A stretch of 36,236 nt of DNA from RGIG9115 sp045648165 (GCA_045648165.1 JAZRNL010000057.1:1-36236), one strand, 5' to 3'; numbered from the stretch's first letter, positions 7,604 to 16,404 are shown. Notes: generated by a model from the letters alone, not told the origin. Translations and numbers: made by a program.

Positions 7604-9466
7604 TCAATCTTCTGTTTTTGAAGCAACAGTAACAAACGCTCCGCCTATTGCTATCACCATAAAGAAAATTGCCATTACTCTGTAATTATAAAATGTATAA
7701 TCAAACATACTCTGCACCAAAAATGCAGCTACCCCGCTCATTAAGGCCGAAGCTACAATGCCAAAGTGCCTGTTCTTTTGCTGCAGATTAATCATATCTT
7801 TAAAGAAAATAAGCATAGATGCAATAAACACCCCTAAGGCAACGATACCGGATTCAACAATCAACTGCAAATACAAATTATGAGAATGGGGGGCTACAAT
7901 GCCGTGATACGAATATTCAGGATAAATATTTCTGAATGCCGCTTCCCCTTGTCCTATGCCGCAAATCCAGTAATCCTTAAGCATATTTAGTGTACCGAAC
8001 CAGATATATACTCTGTATGAGGTTGAACTGTCTGACATATCACCAACGCTGAGAAATCTGTTAATCATAGTTTCAGGTATCACAAATGGCAATAGCAACA
8101 ATACAAATGGAATTACTTTCCATAGTGAGCTTCTGTAGTAAGTTATGAATATAAGCGCTGATGCCATAAAACCTATCCAACAACCTCTTGACTGAGTGAG
8201 TATCAGGCAAAGAAAAGTTGCTCCGAACACTCCTGTATAAACAATCTTTTGCCAAGCTGTTTTTGTATAATTTATTATTACAAGTGCAATTATAGGAAGT
8301 GCAAGGATAAGGTATTCACCAAGCACGTTAGGATTAGCCAAGGTTGAATAGGCACGCATCGTTGCTTCTTCAAACATATCGGTATCTATCCATGCATTTT
8401 GAGTATCCCATTTAAACATATATTGAAGTATACCATAAACAGAAACAACAGCCGCACTAATTGCAAAGATCTTCAAAAGTCCGGATAATGTTTTTTCGCT
8501 CCTTAGCTGGTCACGGATTATATAATAAAAACCAATAAATATAATGTACATTCCGAGGACGCCTATACTTCCCTTCAATGATGAAGAAAAAACAGTTGAT
8601 AGCGATGAGATTATAAGAAATAACATAAGGCACAATCCGCATCTGCCCATTTTTATTCCATATTCCCCTTTATATGACTTATGACCGAGGACGGAAATCA
8701 TAGTGAACAAACATATTCCCACCAGCACAAGCGTGGGAACTATAGGAGCTGCAAACACTGCAAAAAACATTCCGCTTACAGGATTTATAATTACCGCCCC
8801 AACCGCCGCAAGAGCCACGGGCATAGCATATAAAACCGACATTATTCCACCTGCAAAACCCGTTACAAGACCAACAAGAGCAGCAGATGTATATACATAA
8901 ACATTAGGTACATTTTTATATACTTTAAAGCTTATATCATCAAATCCAAGGGAGGTCTTAATCCCCTTTATGCACATACTGCCGTCAAGATAATCTGCCA
9001 GACATATCCGCCGTAAAAATGAAATGCCAAATCCTGTTAACCCCAATAAAATCGCCAAAACACTAAATCTACCTTTCAGTAAATTCACTGTAAAAGAGCT
9101 TACAGAAGCAAACAATATTATAAGGGCAATAAACCGTGTATTCAACGAAAGTGCACCGGACATAAAACCTTGTACGTATTTAGAAATAATACTGTTATCC
9201 ACTAAATTTTTAACAAAACCGGAAAACAATTTACACAAAGCTGACAGTAACGCGGTGGGGACACGAAGAATTCTGCATGCCATACTTGAATCTTCCAACG
9301 AATATTTTCCTCTGTATTTAACTGCTTTTACGATTTTACTATCTGCAAAAGCCGAACAGAATGCACCGTGTACCAGTCCAAACCATTGCCATATCTTGCT
9401 ATCAGATAAGCAAGCCGTAAATTTACCCCAAAAGGAGTAAATAAAGGATAATATCACACTGTTCAT
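7604..9466 (-). CDS. O-antigen ligase/polymerase family membrane protein (Wzy_C)
   Basis: A 620-residue polytopic membrane protein. The C-terminal half carries the Wzy_C (PF04932-type) features: an LTQSRGCWIGF segment, a long outside loop with GIGQGEAAFRNIYPE and the PHSHNLYLQLIVESG motif, then further membrane helices. Family members polymerise or ligate lipid-linked glycans on the outer face of the membrane. The first 200 residues are unusual: a soluble-looking stretch with a SLEDSSMACRILRVP-type segment, which is not part of the classic domain. It lies between the MurJ-like gene (6 bases) and a glycosyltransferase. In a Gram-positive setting the product would be an exopolysaccharide or secondary wall polymer, not LPS. 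Confidence 0.82.
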   Translation of the reverse strand: MNSVILSFIYSFWGKFTACLSDSKIWQWFGLVHGAFCSAFADSKIVKAVKYRGKYSLEDSSMACRILRVPTALLSALCKLFSGFVKNLVDNSIISKYVQGFMSGALSLNTRFIALIILFASVSSFTVNLLKGRFSVLAILLGLTGFGISFLRRICLADYLDGSMCIKGIKTSLGFDDISFKVYKNVPNVYVYTSAALVGLVTGFAGGIMSVLYAMPVALAAVGAVIINPVSGMFFAVFAAPIVPTLVLVGICLFTMISVLGHKSYKGEYGIKMGRCGLCLMLFLIISSLSTVFSSSLKGSIGVLGMYIIFIGFYYIIRDQLRSEKTLSGLLKIFAISAAVVSVYGILQYMFKWDTQNAWIDTDMFEEATMRAYSTLANPNVLGEYLILALPIIALVIINYTKTAWQKIVYTGVFGATFLCLILTQSRGCWIGFMASALIFITYYRSSLWKVIPFVLLLLPFVIPETMINRFLSVGDMSDSSTSYRVYIWFGTLNMLKDYWICGIGQGEAAFRNIYPEYSYHGIVAPHSHNLYLQLIVESGIVALGVFIASMLIFFKDMINLQQKNRHFGIVASALMSGVAAFLVQSMFDYTFYNYRVMAIFFMVIAIGGAFVTVASKTED

Positions 9467-9472
9467 CTCACA

Positions 9473-10996
9473 CTACCTTTCTCTTTTTAGGAGATTTTTT
9501 ATCAAATCAACACGAAGCAGAATTGTTGCTGCAAAATACACAATAATACCTATTATTGCACACAATCCGCAATATAACATATTCTCCAACACTCCCCCTG
9601 AAATAAAGACCAGAGCATTTGCTACAGGAACAATAACTGCCGCCATAATCATAGCCGAAACAAACATTTTCAGAATACTTATTATGTCTTCTTTATTAAA
9701 CAGTTTTTTATCACGAAGTGAAAAAGCATTAAGTACTGCGTTGCAAATGCTTCCTCCTGCCGCCGCAAGGGCAAGACCGGGGGTTTTTAAAGTCCCGAAC
9801 AGGGAATATGCAAGAGCTATATTTACCAATATACTGATTATGGAATTGCGCATAGGAGTGCGCGAATTCTTCATAGAGAAAAAATATTTACTAAGAACTT
9901 CATTAACTGCAAGTGCTACCATACCTACACTATAGCCTCTGAGCGCATTTGCCACTCTCATTACACTCTCAGAATCAAACTTGTTGTGCTCATATATGAT
10001 ACTCGTTATATAAGGTGCAAGCACCATAACTCCAACAGTTAAGGGCAAAAGAATTAAAAACATTGATTTTAAACTTGTAACAATGAGGCTTTTTGCTTCA
10101 TCCTCTTTATTCTCCGCATTGGCTTTCGCCGCTTTTGGGAATATAAGATTAGTTACAACAAAGGAGAATACCCCTGTCATTACAACATACAATCGGTTAG
10201 CAAGTTCAAGAACCGTGGGTGCACCATCAATCCCTGATGCAAGTCGGGAGTTTATAACCGAATACAAAGGCTGGACCCATGTACTTACCAGCATAGGCCC
10301 TGCAAGCTTAAGAGCTGATATCACATTATAATCGTTTAACCTGAAATCAGGTCTGAACTTAAATTTAAACTTAATTAATGAAGGTATCTGTACAATCACC
10401 TGCAAGCTCCATGCAATGAGCATTGTATATGCAAGACCGTAAATTCCGAATTTATCTGCGCATAACGGAAAGTAAATAATAATCGCCACATTAGATATAA
10501 GGCTTATGATTGCAGGTATGTTGTATTCCCCGTTTGATTGAAGGAGCCCCACAAACGAAAATGCCAGACCTGTGAAAATTATCATAGGAAACATAATCGC
10601 CGTAAGATCAGCTGTCAGATTAAGCTTCGCACCGTCAAATCCCGGCGCAAGGAGTGATACGAGCTGATTGGAAAATATAATCCCAAGAAGAGAAATTACA
10701 ATTGACACTGAAAGTATCATTACTATAAATTTGCTTGCAAACTTATCTGCTTGCTCTTTGCCCTCTTTTTCACCCACAGAGGTGAAAACAGGTATAAAGG
10801 AAGCTGAAATAACACCGCCGATTACCATATCAAAAAGCATAGTAGGAAGCTTAGTAGCAGTCATAAACGCATCAGTTTCAAAACCTGCCGAAAAATATCC
10901 TGCTATCATGGAATCCCGTACTAATCCACAGGCTTTGGCAAGCAATGTTACAACCGCCAGAAACACAGCAGTTGCCAATATTTTCTTATTTTTCAA
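9473..10996 (-). CDS. murJ: MurJ-like lipid flippase (MOP superfamily)
   Basis: A 507-residue protein with about 14 membrane helices and the MurJ/MviN pattern: an N-terminal KACGLVRDSMIAGYFSAGFETDAFMTA-like stretch, VSASFIPVF-type motif (ISASFIPVFTSVGEKEG), and repeated helix pairs. The family exports lipid II across the membrane. The start is TTG at 10994-10996 with AAGGAG 8 bases upstream, one base after the csaB stop. Embedded among CsaB, a Wzy-type polymerase and glycosyltransferases, this copy may flip the lipid-linked polymer unit of this locus and not, or not only, lipid II. A second MurJ elsewhere in the genome would support that. Confidence 0.88.
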   Translation of the reverse strand: MKNKKILATAVFLAVVTLLAKACGLVRDSMIAGYFSAGFETDAFMTATKLPTMLFDMVIGGVISASFIPVFTSVGEKEGKEQADKFASKFIVMILSVSIVISLLGIIFSNQLVSLLAPGFDGAKLNLTADLTAIMFPMIIFTGLAFSFVGLLQSNGEYNIPAIISLISNVAIIIYFPLCADKFGIYGLAYTMLIAWSLQVIVQIPSLIKFKFKFRPDFRLNDYNVISALKLAGPMLVSTWVQPLYSVINSRLASGIDGAPTVLELANRLYVVMTGVFSFVVTNLIFPKAAKANAENKEDEAKSLIVTSLKSMFLILLPLTVGVMVLAPYITSIIYEHNKFDSESVMRVANALRGYSVGMVALAVNEVLSKYFFSMKNSRTPMRNSIISILVNIALAYSLFGTLKTPGLALAAAGGSICNAVLNAFSLRDKKLFNKEDIISILKMFVSAMIMAAVIVPVANALVFISGGVLENMLYCGLCAIIGIIVYFAATILLRVDLIKNLLKRER

Positions 10997-10997
10997 A

Positions 10998-12080
10998 TTA
11001 TTCGCTCCTTAAACTGCGATTATAAAGACGAACCGCCATTTCTGAATTTTCTTCAGCAAGCAATCCTAACCTTTTCTTCACTGAAACAAGTTCTTCTTTA
11101 ATTGCCGCGCTTTCAGTTATACATTTATCGGCAAGGTCAAAGAGAGTGTCTTCGTTAAGACCACGAACATCGGTATAAAGTGTTTGACCTGCATATTCCA
11201 TAAAACCGCTCACCTTGGGATCATAAACTATACCTACTATAGGCACAGCCATAGCCGCCGCATATATAAGCATATGAAGCCTCATACCTATACAAATACG
11301 GCTTTTGGAAACAAGGCTCATTATCTCCCCCGGGGAGAGGCGTCTTTTTACACAAATCGCATCTATCCGATGTGCAATTTCGTCGCAAATCTCTTTATCC
11401 GTCGCCTGAAGCGGAAGCAGTACAGCCTTAACTCCGTGTTTTTTACGTAACCTGTCGAGCACCGCAGAAACTTTTTTTGAAAAATCATTGTCAGCATCTG
11501 ATGCCCTACGTACCGAAACACAGATAAAATCACCTTCAATATTGGCGGTGATGTCACTGACGTCTCCTTCAGAACCAACAAGAAATACCGGGTCGGCTGT
11601 AAGCTTTATTTCAGGCTTGACAATACCCCACTCCGAAAGCAAATCAAGGGACTTTTTATCCCTGAGAGTAATTACGTGAACTTTGTTAAGCACGGATTTA
11701 CACATTTTAACGTTTTTTTCTTTTCTTACCGGGCCTATACCATTTGCATAAAGCATCACCTTTTTCCTGAATAAAAGTGCAAGCTTTATAAGATATATAT
11801 AGTATAGCAACGATTTGGTGCTGGTACCATCCTGAAGGAGAGTTCCTCCACCTGATATAAACATCCTGCAGCCAATTATCGAGAATAAAACAGAAAACGG
11901 ATTTATGCGATTTATTGCACGAACTCCGTAAATTCTTTTCGTCTCTTCAGGATTTGCTGAAAGTACAGTTATTAAATCGCCCATGCCTTTTTTCTTGAAT
12001 TCAGAAATGATTGAAAGAAGGAGGGCATCATCACCACTATTACCAAAACCGTAGTACCCGGAGATTAATATTCTTTTCAT
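10998..12080 (-). CDS. csaB: Polysaccharide pyruvyl transferase CsaB
   Basis: A 360-residue GT-B-like enzyme that transfers pyruvate from PEP to a sugar of the secondary cell wall polymer, the modification recognised by SLH-domain S-layer proteins. Seen motifs: SGYYGFGNSGDDALLLSII at the N-terminus (residues 7-25), FISGGGTLLQDGTSTKSLLYY near 73-93, and GMRLHMLIYAAA near 260-271, all typical of CsaB. The ATG is at 12078-12080. The gene is in the same direction as the flanking polymer genes: GT upstream by 38 bases and murJ downstream by 1 base. Presence of CsaB predicts a pyruvylated glycan and SLH-anchored surface proteins in this organism. Confidence 0.9.
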   Translation of the reverse strand: MKRILISGYYGFGNSGDDALLLSIISEFKKKGMGDLITVLSANPEETKRIYGVRAINRINPFSVLFSIIGCRMFISGGGTLLQDGTSTKSLLYYIYLIKLALLFRKKVMLYANGIGPVRKEKNVKMCKSVLNKVHVITLRDKKSLDLLSEWGIVKPEIKLTADPVFLVGSEGDVSDITANIEGDFICVSVRRASDADNDFSKKVSAVLDRLRKKHGVKAVLLPLQATDKEICDEIAHRIDAICVKRRLSPGEIMSLVSKSRICIGMRLHMLIYAAAMAVPIVGIVYDPKVSGFMEYAGQTLYTDVRGLNEDTLFDLADKCITESAAIKEELVSVKKRLGLLAEENSEMAVRLYNRSLRSE

Positions 12081-12118
12081 TTAAAAGTTATATCCCCTTT
12101 CCCCGACCGTTTGACTGA

Positions 12119-13252
12119 TTAATTACCAAAACCCGGCAAGCTTTCATAAGCTTTCACATAGTCATCGGTCATTTTTTCAACTGAGTAATAGTCCGCCACG
12201 GTTTTCCTGCAATATTCAGACATTAAAGACATTTCGTCAGATGATTTTGTTATATATTTAATTATATCATCAAAAATTTTCTCGTCAGTTGTTTCGTCGC
12301 AGCCTCTGCAGCAGAAATTAGTTTTAATACCAACTTCAAGGCAATGCCTGTCAAAAAGCCCGATATAACCCTCATTACCCGCAATTATTGTGTTTTTTCC
12401 TGCCGCCATAGCTTCAAGCGCCGCTCGGCTCACGCCTACAAACAATGAAGAAACCGCAACAAACTTGTTGATATCAACTCTGGCTCCTGTAAGAATTACA
12501 GTTTCGCTACCACATTCCTCATTAGCTTTGTCAGCAAGGATACGAGATTCTTCTTCATCATTGCCACCGCCAACAACTACAATTTTCAGATTAGGAATTT
12601 CTTTTTTAAGCCTTGGTGCAAGAGAAATAAGATTTTTAGAAGCCAAGCTTCTGTCTTTATCCATTCGGCTCACGCCTACTATGCAGAAATCGTCCGGAGA
12701 TATCCCGAATTCTTTTCGTACATCATCACAAGGTGTATCAGCCGAAAACTTATTAAGGTCAATTCCATTTATAGTTACAAAGATGTTTTTCTCGTCATAA
12801 CCGTAATTATCTATAAGATATTTTTTAATATCGTCGCTGACTGCAACGCACCTTTCTCCCCAGTCGGTAATATATTTCAGCCCGAACTTAGTTGTAAACA
12901 CCCAGTGGGCGCTTGTTATAAAAGGGAATTTCATTTTATTTTTCAGTTTGCCCAGAATGAATGACGGAATACGGGCATGTGAATGAACAATATCAATTTT
13001 TTCATTCTTTATGATAGACTTGAGTGTATTATACGCCTTTATAACATTAAGCGGATTTTTATTCTGTAGAGGTACTTTATAATGCCTGATACCTGCAGCT
13101 TCAACTTCAGCTTCATACGCTCCGCCGTTTGATGCAATAACAACTTCATATCCCCGGCGAACAAGCTCTTTGGATAGTTCAACAACATGAGTTTCGGCAC
13201 CGCCGATATCAAATTGCATAAGTGCCATTAATATTTTCGTTCCCTTTTTCAA
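12119..13252 (-). CDS. Glycosyltransferase family 4
   Basis: A GT-B enzyme of about 377 residues, first gene of the polysaccharide operon. It has the GGAETHVVELSKELVRRGYEV-type N-terminal loop, DIVHSHARIPSFI acceptor-side motif, a VGVSRMDKDRSLASKNL donor-domain entry, and a single SRAALEAMAAGKN motif in place of the full E-x7-E pair, so it is a divergent member. I chose TTG at 13250-13252 because GGAGAAGGG lies about 10 bases before it; a TTG at 13273 is also in frame but sits on that site. A good promoter is at 13310-13338. Sugar specificity cannot be told. Confidence 0.82.
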   Translation of the reverse strand: MKKGTKILMALMQFDIGGAETHVVELSKELVRRGYEVVIASNGGAYEAEVEAAGIRHYKVPLQNKNPLNVIKAYNTLKSIIKNEKIDIVHSHARIPSFILGKLKNKMKFPFITSAHWVFTTKFGLKYITDWGERCVAVSDDIKKYLIDNYGYDEKNIFVTINGIDLNKFSADTPCDDVRKEFGISPDDFCIVGVSRMDKDRSLASKNLISLAPRLKKEIPNLKIVVVGGGNDEEESRILADKANEECGSETVILTGARVDINKFVAVSSLFVGVSRAALEAMAAGKNTIIAGNEGYIGLFDRHCLEVGIKTNFCCRGCDETTDEKIFDDIIKYITKSSDEMSLMSEYCRKTVADYYSVEKMTDDYVKAYESLPGFGN

Positions 13253-13309
13253 ATGAACACTTCCCTTCTCCAACTTTTATGCTCCGTTAATTTAATTATA
13301 TTCTGTTTT

Positions 13310-13338
13310 ATTTTACCACGAATTTCGATTGATTTCAA
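13310..13338 (-). promoter_or_regulatory. Sigma-A promoter of the polysaccharide operon
   Basis: Minus strand -35 TTGAAA (13333-13338), 17-base spacer, -10 TAAAAT (13310-13315). The start of transcription would be near 13303, about 50 nt before the glycosyltransferase start codon. It lies in the gap after the sugar-kinase gene, so the six-to-seven-gene polymer operon down to 5510 can be expressed on its own. Confidence 0.7.
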
Positions 13339-13370
13339 TATATTTAATAATAAATTTACATTACAAACAG

Positions 13371-14399
13371 TTATCTTTCCATTTCACTCCCTGCCGTTTT
13401 TTCGGAATGTGAAGATATAACCTTTTCAATTTCATCCAGCGAAAAAACAGACATATCTCCAACCACCGTATTTTTAAGAGCTGAAAGTGCATTTCCCACC
13501 CTCAGGCTTCGCTCAGGATCCCCCGTTTCAAGCAAGCCATACAAAACGCCTGCCACATATGCATCACCGCTTCCTACACGGTCAATCACTTCTATATCGG
13601 TGTATGGACTTTCTTTATAAAAATTTCCGCCACATAAAATATAAGATGAAAAATTATGACGAGTCGGGCTTATTACTTCTCGTTTTGTTGTGGCTACAAG
13701 CTCACAGCCGTAATCTGAAACATAGCCTTTCATAATACTTTGGAGGGTCCCGGTTCTTTGAAGCATCCGCCTCGATGTTTCTTCCGATACAAAAAGAAAA
13801 TCTACTAAAGGAAGTATCTCTTCAACCGCACGCTTTGCATCTTCCTCACTCCAGAGAGCTACTCTGTAATTAACATCGAACGAGATTTTTGTGCCGCTTT
13901 TTTTAAATTTTTCTGCAGTTTGAATTACAGTTTTTTTCATTTCTTTTCCAAGCGCCATAGTAATACTGCTTATATGAAATATTTTTGCAGAGTCAAATAC
14001 CCTGCCCGGAATTTCCTCTAATTTCAAACTGCACATTGAGGAGTTCTCCCTATCGTATAAAACCGACGACTTTCTGGGATACGCTCCCGCCTCATAATAA
14101 TACACTCCAAGGCGTTTATTTTTTGATTTGTCAAATATCAAAAAGTCATCGCTCACGTTACCGTATCTGATGCGATTTCGGATAAATCTGCCGATTTTAG
14201 AATCGGGAAGCTTTGTGATTATTCCGCCGCGTGCTCCGAGCATGGCGGCACCTGAAACCACATTAAGCTCCGAACCGCCTCCAGTTTTAAGAAAAACATC
14301 ACTTTGAAAAATCGTTTCTTTATCAGGAGGCGAAAGCCTGAGCATTACCTCACCCATACCAATTATATCAAATCTTGTACCTACTTTAAATTTAATCAT
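13371..14399 (-). CDS. kdgK: PfkB-family sugar kinase, probably 2-dehydro-3-deoxygluconokinase
   Basis: A 342-residue ribokinase-like enzyme. The GGGSELNVVSGAAMLGARG segment (about residues 40-58) is the substrate-side motif, and DRVGSGDAYVAGVLYG near residues 265-280 is the anion-hole and catalytic-base motif (usual form DTxGAGD, here D-R-V-G-S-G-D). A C-terminal ALSALKNTVVGDMS stretch resembles the ALKHTxxGD of KdgK proteins, which phosphorylate 2-keto-3-deoxygluconate in the cytoplasm. No other pectin or Entner-Doudoroff genes are nearby, so the substrate is tentative. The ATG at 14397-14399 has a GAGGA site upstream. Confidence 0.75.
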   Translation of the reverse strand: MIKFKVGTRFDIIGMGEVMLRLSPPDKETIFQSDVFLKTGGGSELNVVSGAAMLGARGGIITKLPDSKIGRFIRNRIRYGNVSDDFLIFDKSKNKRLGVYYYEAGAYPRKSSVLYDRENSSMCSLKLEEIPGRVFDSAKIFHISSITMALGKEMKKTVIQTAEKFKKSGTKISFDVNYRVALWSEEDAKRAVEEILPLVDFLFVSEETSRRMLQRTGTLQSIMKGYVSDYGCELVATTKREVISPTRHNFSSYILCGGNFYKESPYTDIEVIDRVGSGDAYVAGVLYGLLETGDPERSLRVGNALSALKNTVVGDMSVFSLDEIEKVISSHSEKTAGSEMER

Positions 14400-14456
14400 A
14401 ACTAATCCTCGTTTAATTTATTTTGTTTAGTTTTACCTATATCATATAGTTTAATC

Positions 14457-14490
14457 AAAAAAAGAAACAATCTATATTTATGATTGCTTC
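14457..14490 (-). terminator. Intrinsic terminator upstream of kdgK-like gene
   Basis: On the minus strand GAAGCAATC (14490-14482) pairs with GATTGTTTC (14472-14464) as a 9-bp stem with one G-U pair and a 9-base loop, followed by seven T residues (14463-14457). It can end transcripts from the methionine-synthase reactivation gene or a short leader transcript. The kinase promoter is likely just after it: a TATGAT box overlaps the region near 14440-14445, with no strong -35. Confidence 0.65.
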
Positions 14491-14640
14491 TCAATATTAT
14501 TATTTACAAAAAAAATTAACCTAAAGCCAGAATCTCAGCATGTGATACACAAACTTTTTAAGATTATTTTAACATATTTTAGTAAAAAATACAATAAGTT
14601 TTTAAAAAAACTGCTGCATGAAATATCACGCAAAAGTTTT
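14491..14640. other. AT-rich intergenic spacer with possible short transcript
   Basis: No convincing gene. On the minus strand TTGTAT and TAAAAT with an 18-base spacer could form a promoter around 14570-14600, pointing at the terminator at 14457-14490. A GCGTGA/TCATGC hairpin near 14610-14625, followed after five bases by T7, may be a weak first terminator for the upstream gene. Confidence 0.3.
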
Positions 14641-15291
14641 CTATCTTCTATAAGCACAGCCCTCATTTGAGCAGTTACTACATTTTTGCAAGGAGCAAGC
14701 GTGCTCTTTTTTTGTTTTTCCAATCACTGCAGTGATTGACTTGACGGGAGTAAGCATATCTGCATCCGTAAGACAAAGACCTATTTTTTTGCCTGCCTCC
14801 AACAGTTTTATAAAATCACTTTGGCAGTTAAGTGATAAATCTCCGTATCCCGGGCTGAACCTGGGGGTAATATATTCTCCGTTTTTTTTGACTTCTTCGG
14901 ATATTATTTCGCAGATATCATCTGCATACATCTCTATCATAGCCGTTGCCGCAGCCTGAGCCGCCACGGCTTTTGCCGGGGACATCATGGAATACTTATA
15001 TATAAGCATATCCACAGAGCTACCAAGAGTCGCAGCAAAAATCACGCCTTTTTCGCAATCTGTGAGGTGCTTTGCAAGGGCATTGCTATCTACAGAAAAA
15101 CCATTAAAGGAAATTTTATCATTCGATATTTTTATTTCTGTATCAACAGAACAAAATCTGGGCGTGGCAGCTTCTGCAACTTTTGCAATCACATCTTCAT
15201 AAATCTCCTGAAAATGCGGTTCGGGCAGTCCGTCACGAAAGCCCATATATCTGTATACTTCTATTCTGCTTACACTTTCCGGATTTCTCAT
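14641..15291 (-). CDS. Stand-alone vitamin B12-dependent methionine synthase reactivation domain protein
   Basis: A 216-residue protein matching the C-terminal AdoMet-binding activation domain of MetH (Met_synt_B12), which reductively methylates oxidised cob(II)alamin. Visible motifs: PRFSPGYGDLSL near residues 142-153 (the AdoMet-contacting R-x3-GYGD) and MLTPVKSITAVIG near 178-190. Its start ATG overlaps the metF stop as ATGA, so it is translationally coupled to metF. The tail after residue 195 is cysteine-rich (C-x4-C-x2-C-x4-C), possibly a metal or cluster site. A split arrangement implies that the MetH catalytic protein elsewhere in the genome lacks this domain. Confidence 0.85.
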   Translation of the reverse strand: MRNPESVSRIEVYRYMGFRDGLPEPHFQEIYEDVIAKVAEAATPRFCSVDTEIKISNDKISFNGFSVDSNALAKHLTDCEKGVIFAATLGSSVDMLIYKYSMMSPAKAVAAQAAATAMIEMYADDICEIISEEVKKNGEYITPRFSPGYGDLSLNCQSDFIKLLEAGKKIGLCLTDADMLTPVKSITAVIGKTKKEHACSLQKCSNCSNEGCAYRR

Positions 15292-16151
15292 TTTATAATC
15301 TCCGATACATTTTGTAAAATAGCTTTTGCAACGTCAGGTTTATTCATTGTGTACACATGGACTGCTTTTACCCCGTTTGCAAAAAGGTCTATAATCTGCT
15401 CTGTGGCATAAGCTATTCCCGCCTGCTTCATAGCCGGAGGATTATCGCCGTACTTATCAACTATCATTCTGAACCTTGAAGGAAGGCTTGTACCTGAAAG
15501 CTCACATGAACGGGCAATCTGCTTTCCGTTTGTAACAGGCATAACCCCGGCTATTACCGGAACGTTTATGTTCTTTTCGGAAAGTCTGTAAAGAAAGCTA
15601 TATAGAGCGCTGTTATCAAAAAACATTTGTGTGGTTAAAAAGGAGCATCCGTTTTCAACTTTAATTTTAAGATTTTCGAGGTCACGGCTTCTGCTTACAC
15701 ACTCGGTATGGCCCTCTGGATAGCATGCGGCGCCAATGGAAAAACCGCCAAACTCCTTAATTTCCTTTACAAGCTCCGAAGCATATGTATAATCACCATT
15801 AAAATTTTCTGGCATTTCCTTCGGTCTGTCACCTCTCAAGGCAAGAACATTTTCAATACCTGCCGCCTTAAAAGCCTCAAGCCGTTCAATTATAGTTTCC
15901 TTTGTAGCACCTATGCAGGTAAGATGTGCAAGGGCGGTTACACCTCTGCTTTGTACATCATTTGCAATCTCAAGTGTGTTTTTAGAATTTCCTCCACCGG
16001 CTCCGTATGTAACACTCATAAAGTCGGGCCTAAGCTCTGCAATTTCTTTTACCGCGCTCCTGATACGCTCAACATCCCCTCCGGGCTTTGGAGGAAAAAC
16101 TTCAAACGAAAGTATATTTCTTTTTTGTTTTAGTGCTTCATCAATTCTCAT
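15288..16151 (-). CDS. metF: Methylenetetrahydrofolate reductase
   Basis: A 287-residue flavoprotein of the MTHFR family, making 5-methyl-tetrahydrofolate for methionine synthesis. Motifs in order: SFEVFPPKPGG at the N-terminus (catalytic Glu region), SVTYGAGGG near residues 48-56, LTCIGATKETI, NVLALRGDRP, GAACYPEGH, FLTTQMFFDN and PVIAGVMPVTN, all conserved. I use the ATG at 16149-16151 because AGGAG is 9 bases upstream; an ATG two codons earlier is too close to it. The gene overlaps the GIY-YIG gene by 11 bases and couples with the MetH reactivation gene, forming a methionine-cycle pair. No SAM riboswitch was seen upstream. Confidence 0.94.
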   Translation of the reverse strand: MRIDEALKQKRNILSFEVFPPKPGGDVERIRSAVKEIAELRPDFMSVTYGAGGGNSKNTLEIANDVQSRGVTALAHLTCIGATKETIIERLEAFKAAGIENVLALRGDRPKEMPENFNGDYTYASELVKEIKEFGGFSIGAACYPEGHTECVSRSRDLENLKIKVENGCSFLTTQMFFDNSALYSFLYRLSEKNINVPVIAGVMPVTNGKQIARSCELSGTSLPSRFRMIVDKYGDNPPAMKQAGIAYATEQIIDLFANGVKAVHVYTMNKPDVAKAILQNVSEIIK

Positions 16152-16398
16152 TATCATTTTCTCCTGTTATAAGCTGCAACTTTTGTGCTCGTGTGAGTTT
16201 TTTTATGGCACATTCACGGGAAAGTGCATCCTGTTTTGTTTCAAAGCCCTCCGTGTATACAACCGAAACCGGAAGCCTTGAACGGGTGTATTTTGCACCC
16301 TTACCGGAATTGTGAACCTCAGCACGTTTATCCGGATTTGTAGAATAGCCACAGTATAAAGTCCCGTCACTGCAACGTAAAATATATGTATAATGCAA
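16141..16398 (-). CDS. GIY-YIG domain protein, UPF0213/YhbQ type
   Basis: An 85-residue single-domain protein. The YTYILRCSDGTLYCGYS start holds the GIY-YIG-type motif (YIL...YCGY), followed by the catalytic-type Arg in DKRAEVHNSGKGAKYTR and a Glu in the RECAIKKLTRAQK helix, as in the YhbQ group of bacterial nuclease-like proteins. I take the TTG at 16396-16398, 8 bases after GAGG; a GTG at 16407 overlaps that site. It overlaps metF by 11 bases. The ribosome-binding site lies in a hairpin (16405-16426), so its translation could be structure-controlled. Role not known; DNA repair or RNA processing are guesses. Confidence 0.85.
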   Translation of the reverse strand: MHYTYILRCSDGTLYCGYSTNPDKRAEVHNSGKGAKYTRSRLPVSVVYTEGFETKQDALSRECAIKKLTRAQKLQLITGENDNEN

Positions 16399-16404
16399 AA
16401 AACA

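Noticed and set aside
14535..14723. A 62-codon minus-strand frame after the reactivation gene.
   Set aside because: It overlaps the end of the reactivation gene in another frame, lacks a ribosome-binding site and has random composition.
16141..16398. GIY-YIG gene as a homing endonuclease or mobile intron part.
   Set aside because: It is a single 85-residue domain of YhbQ/UPF0213 type in an operon, with no intron or repeat features around.
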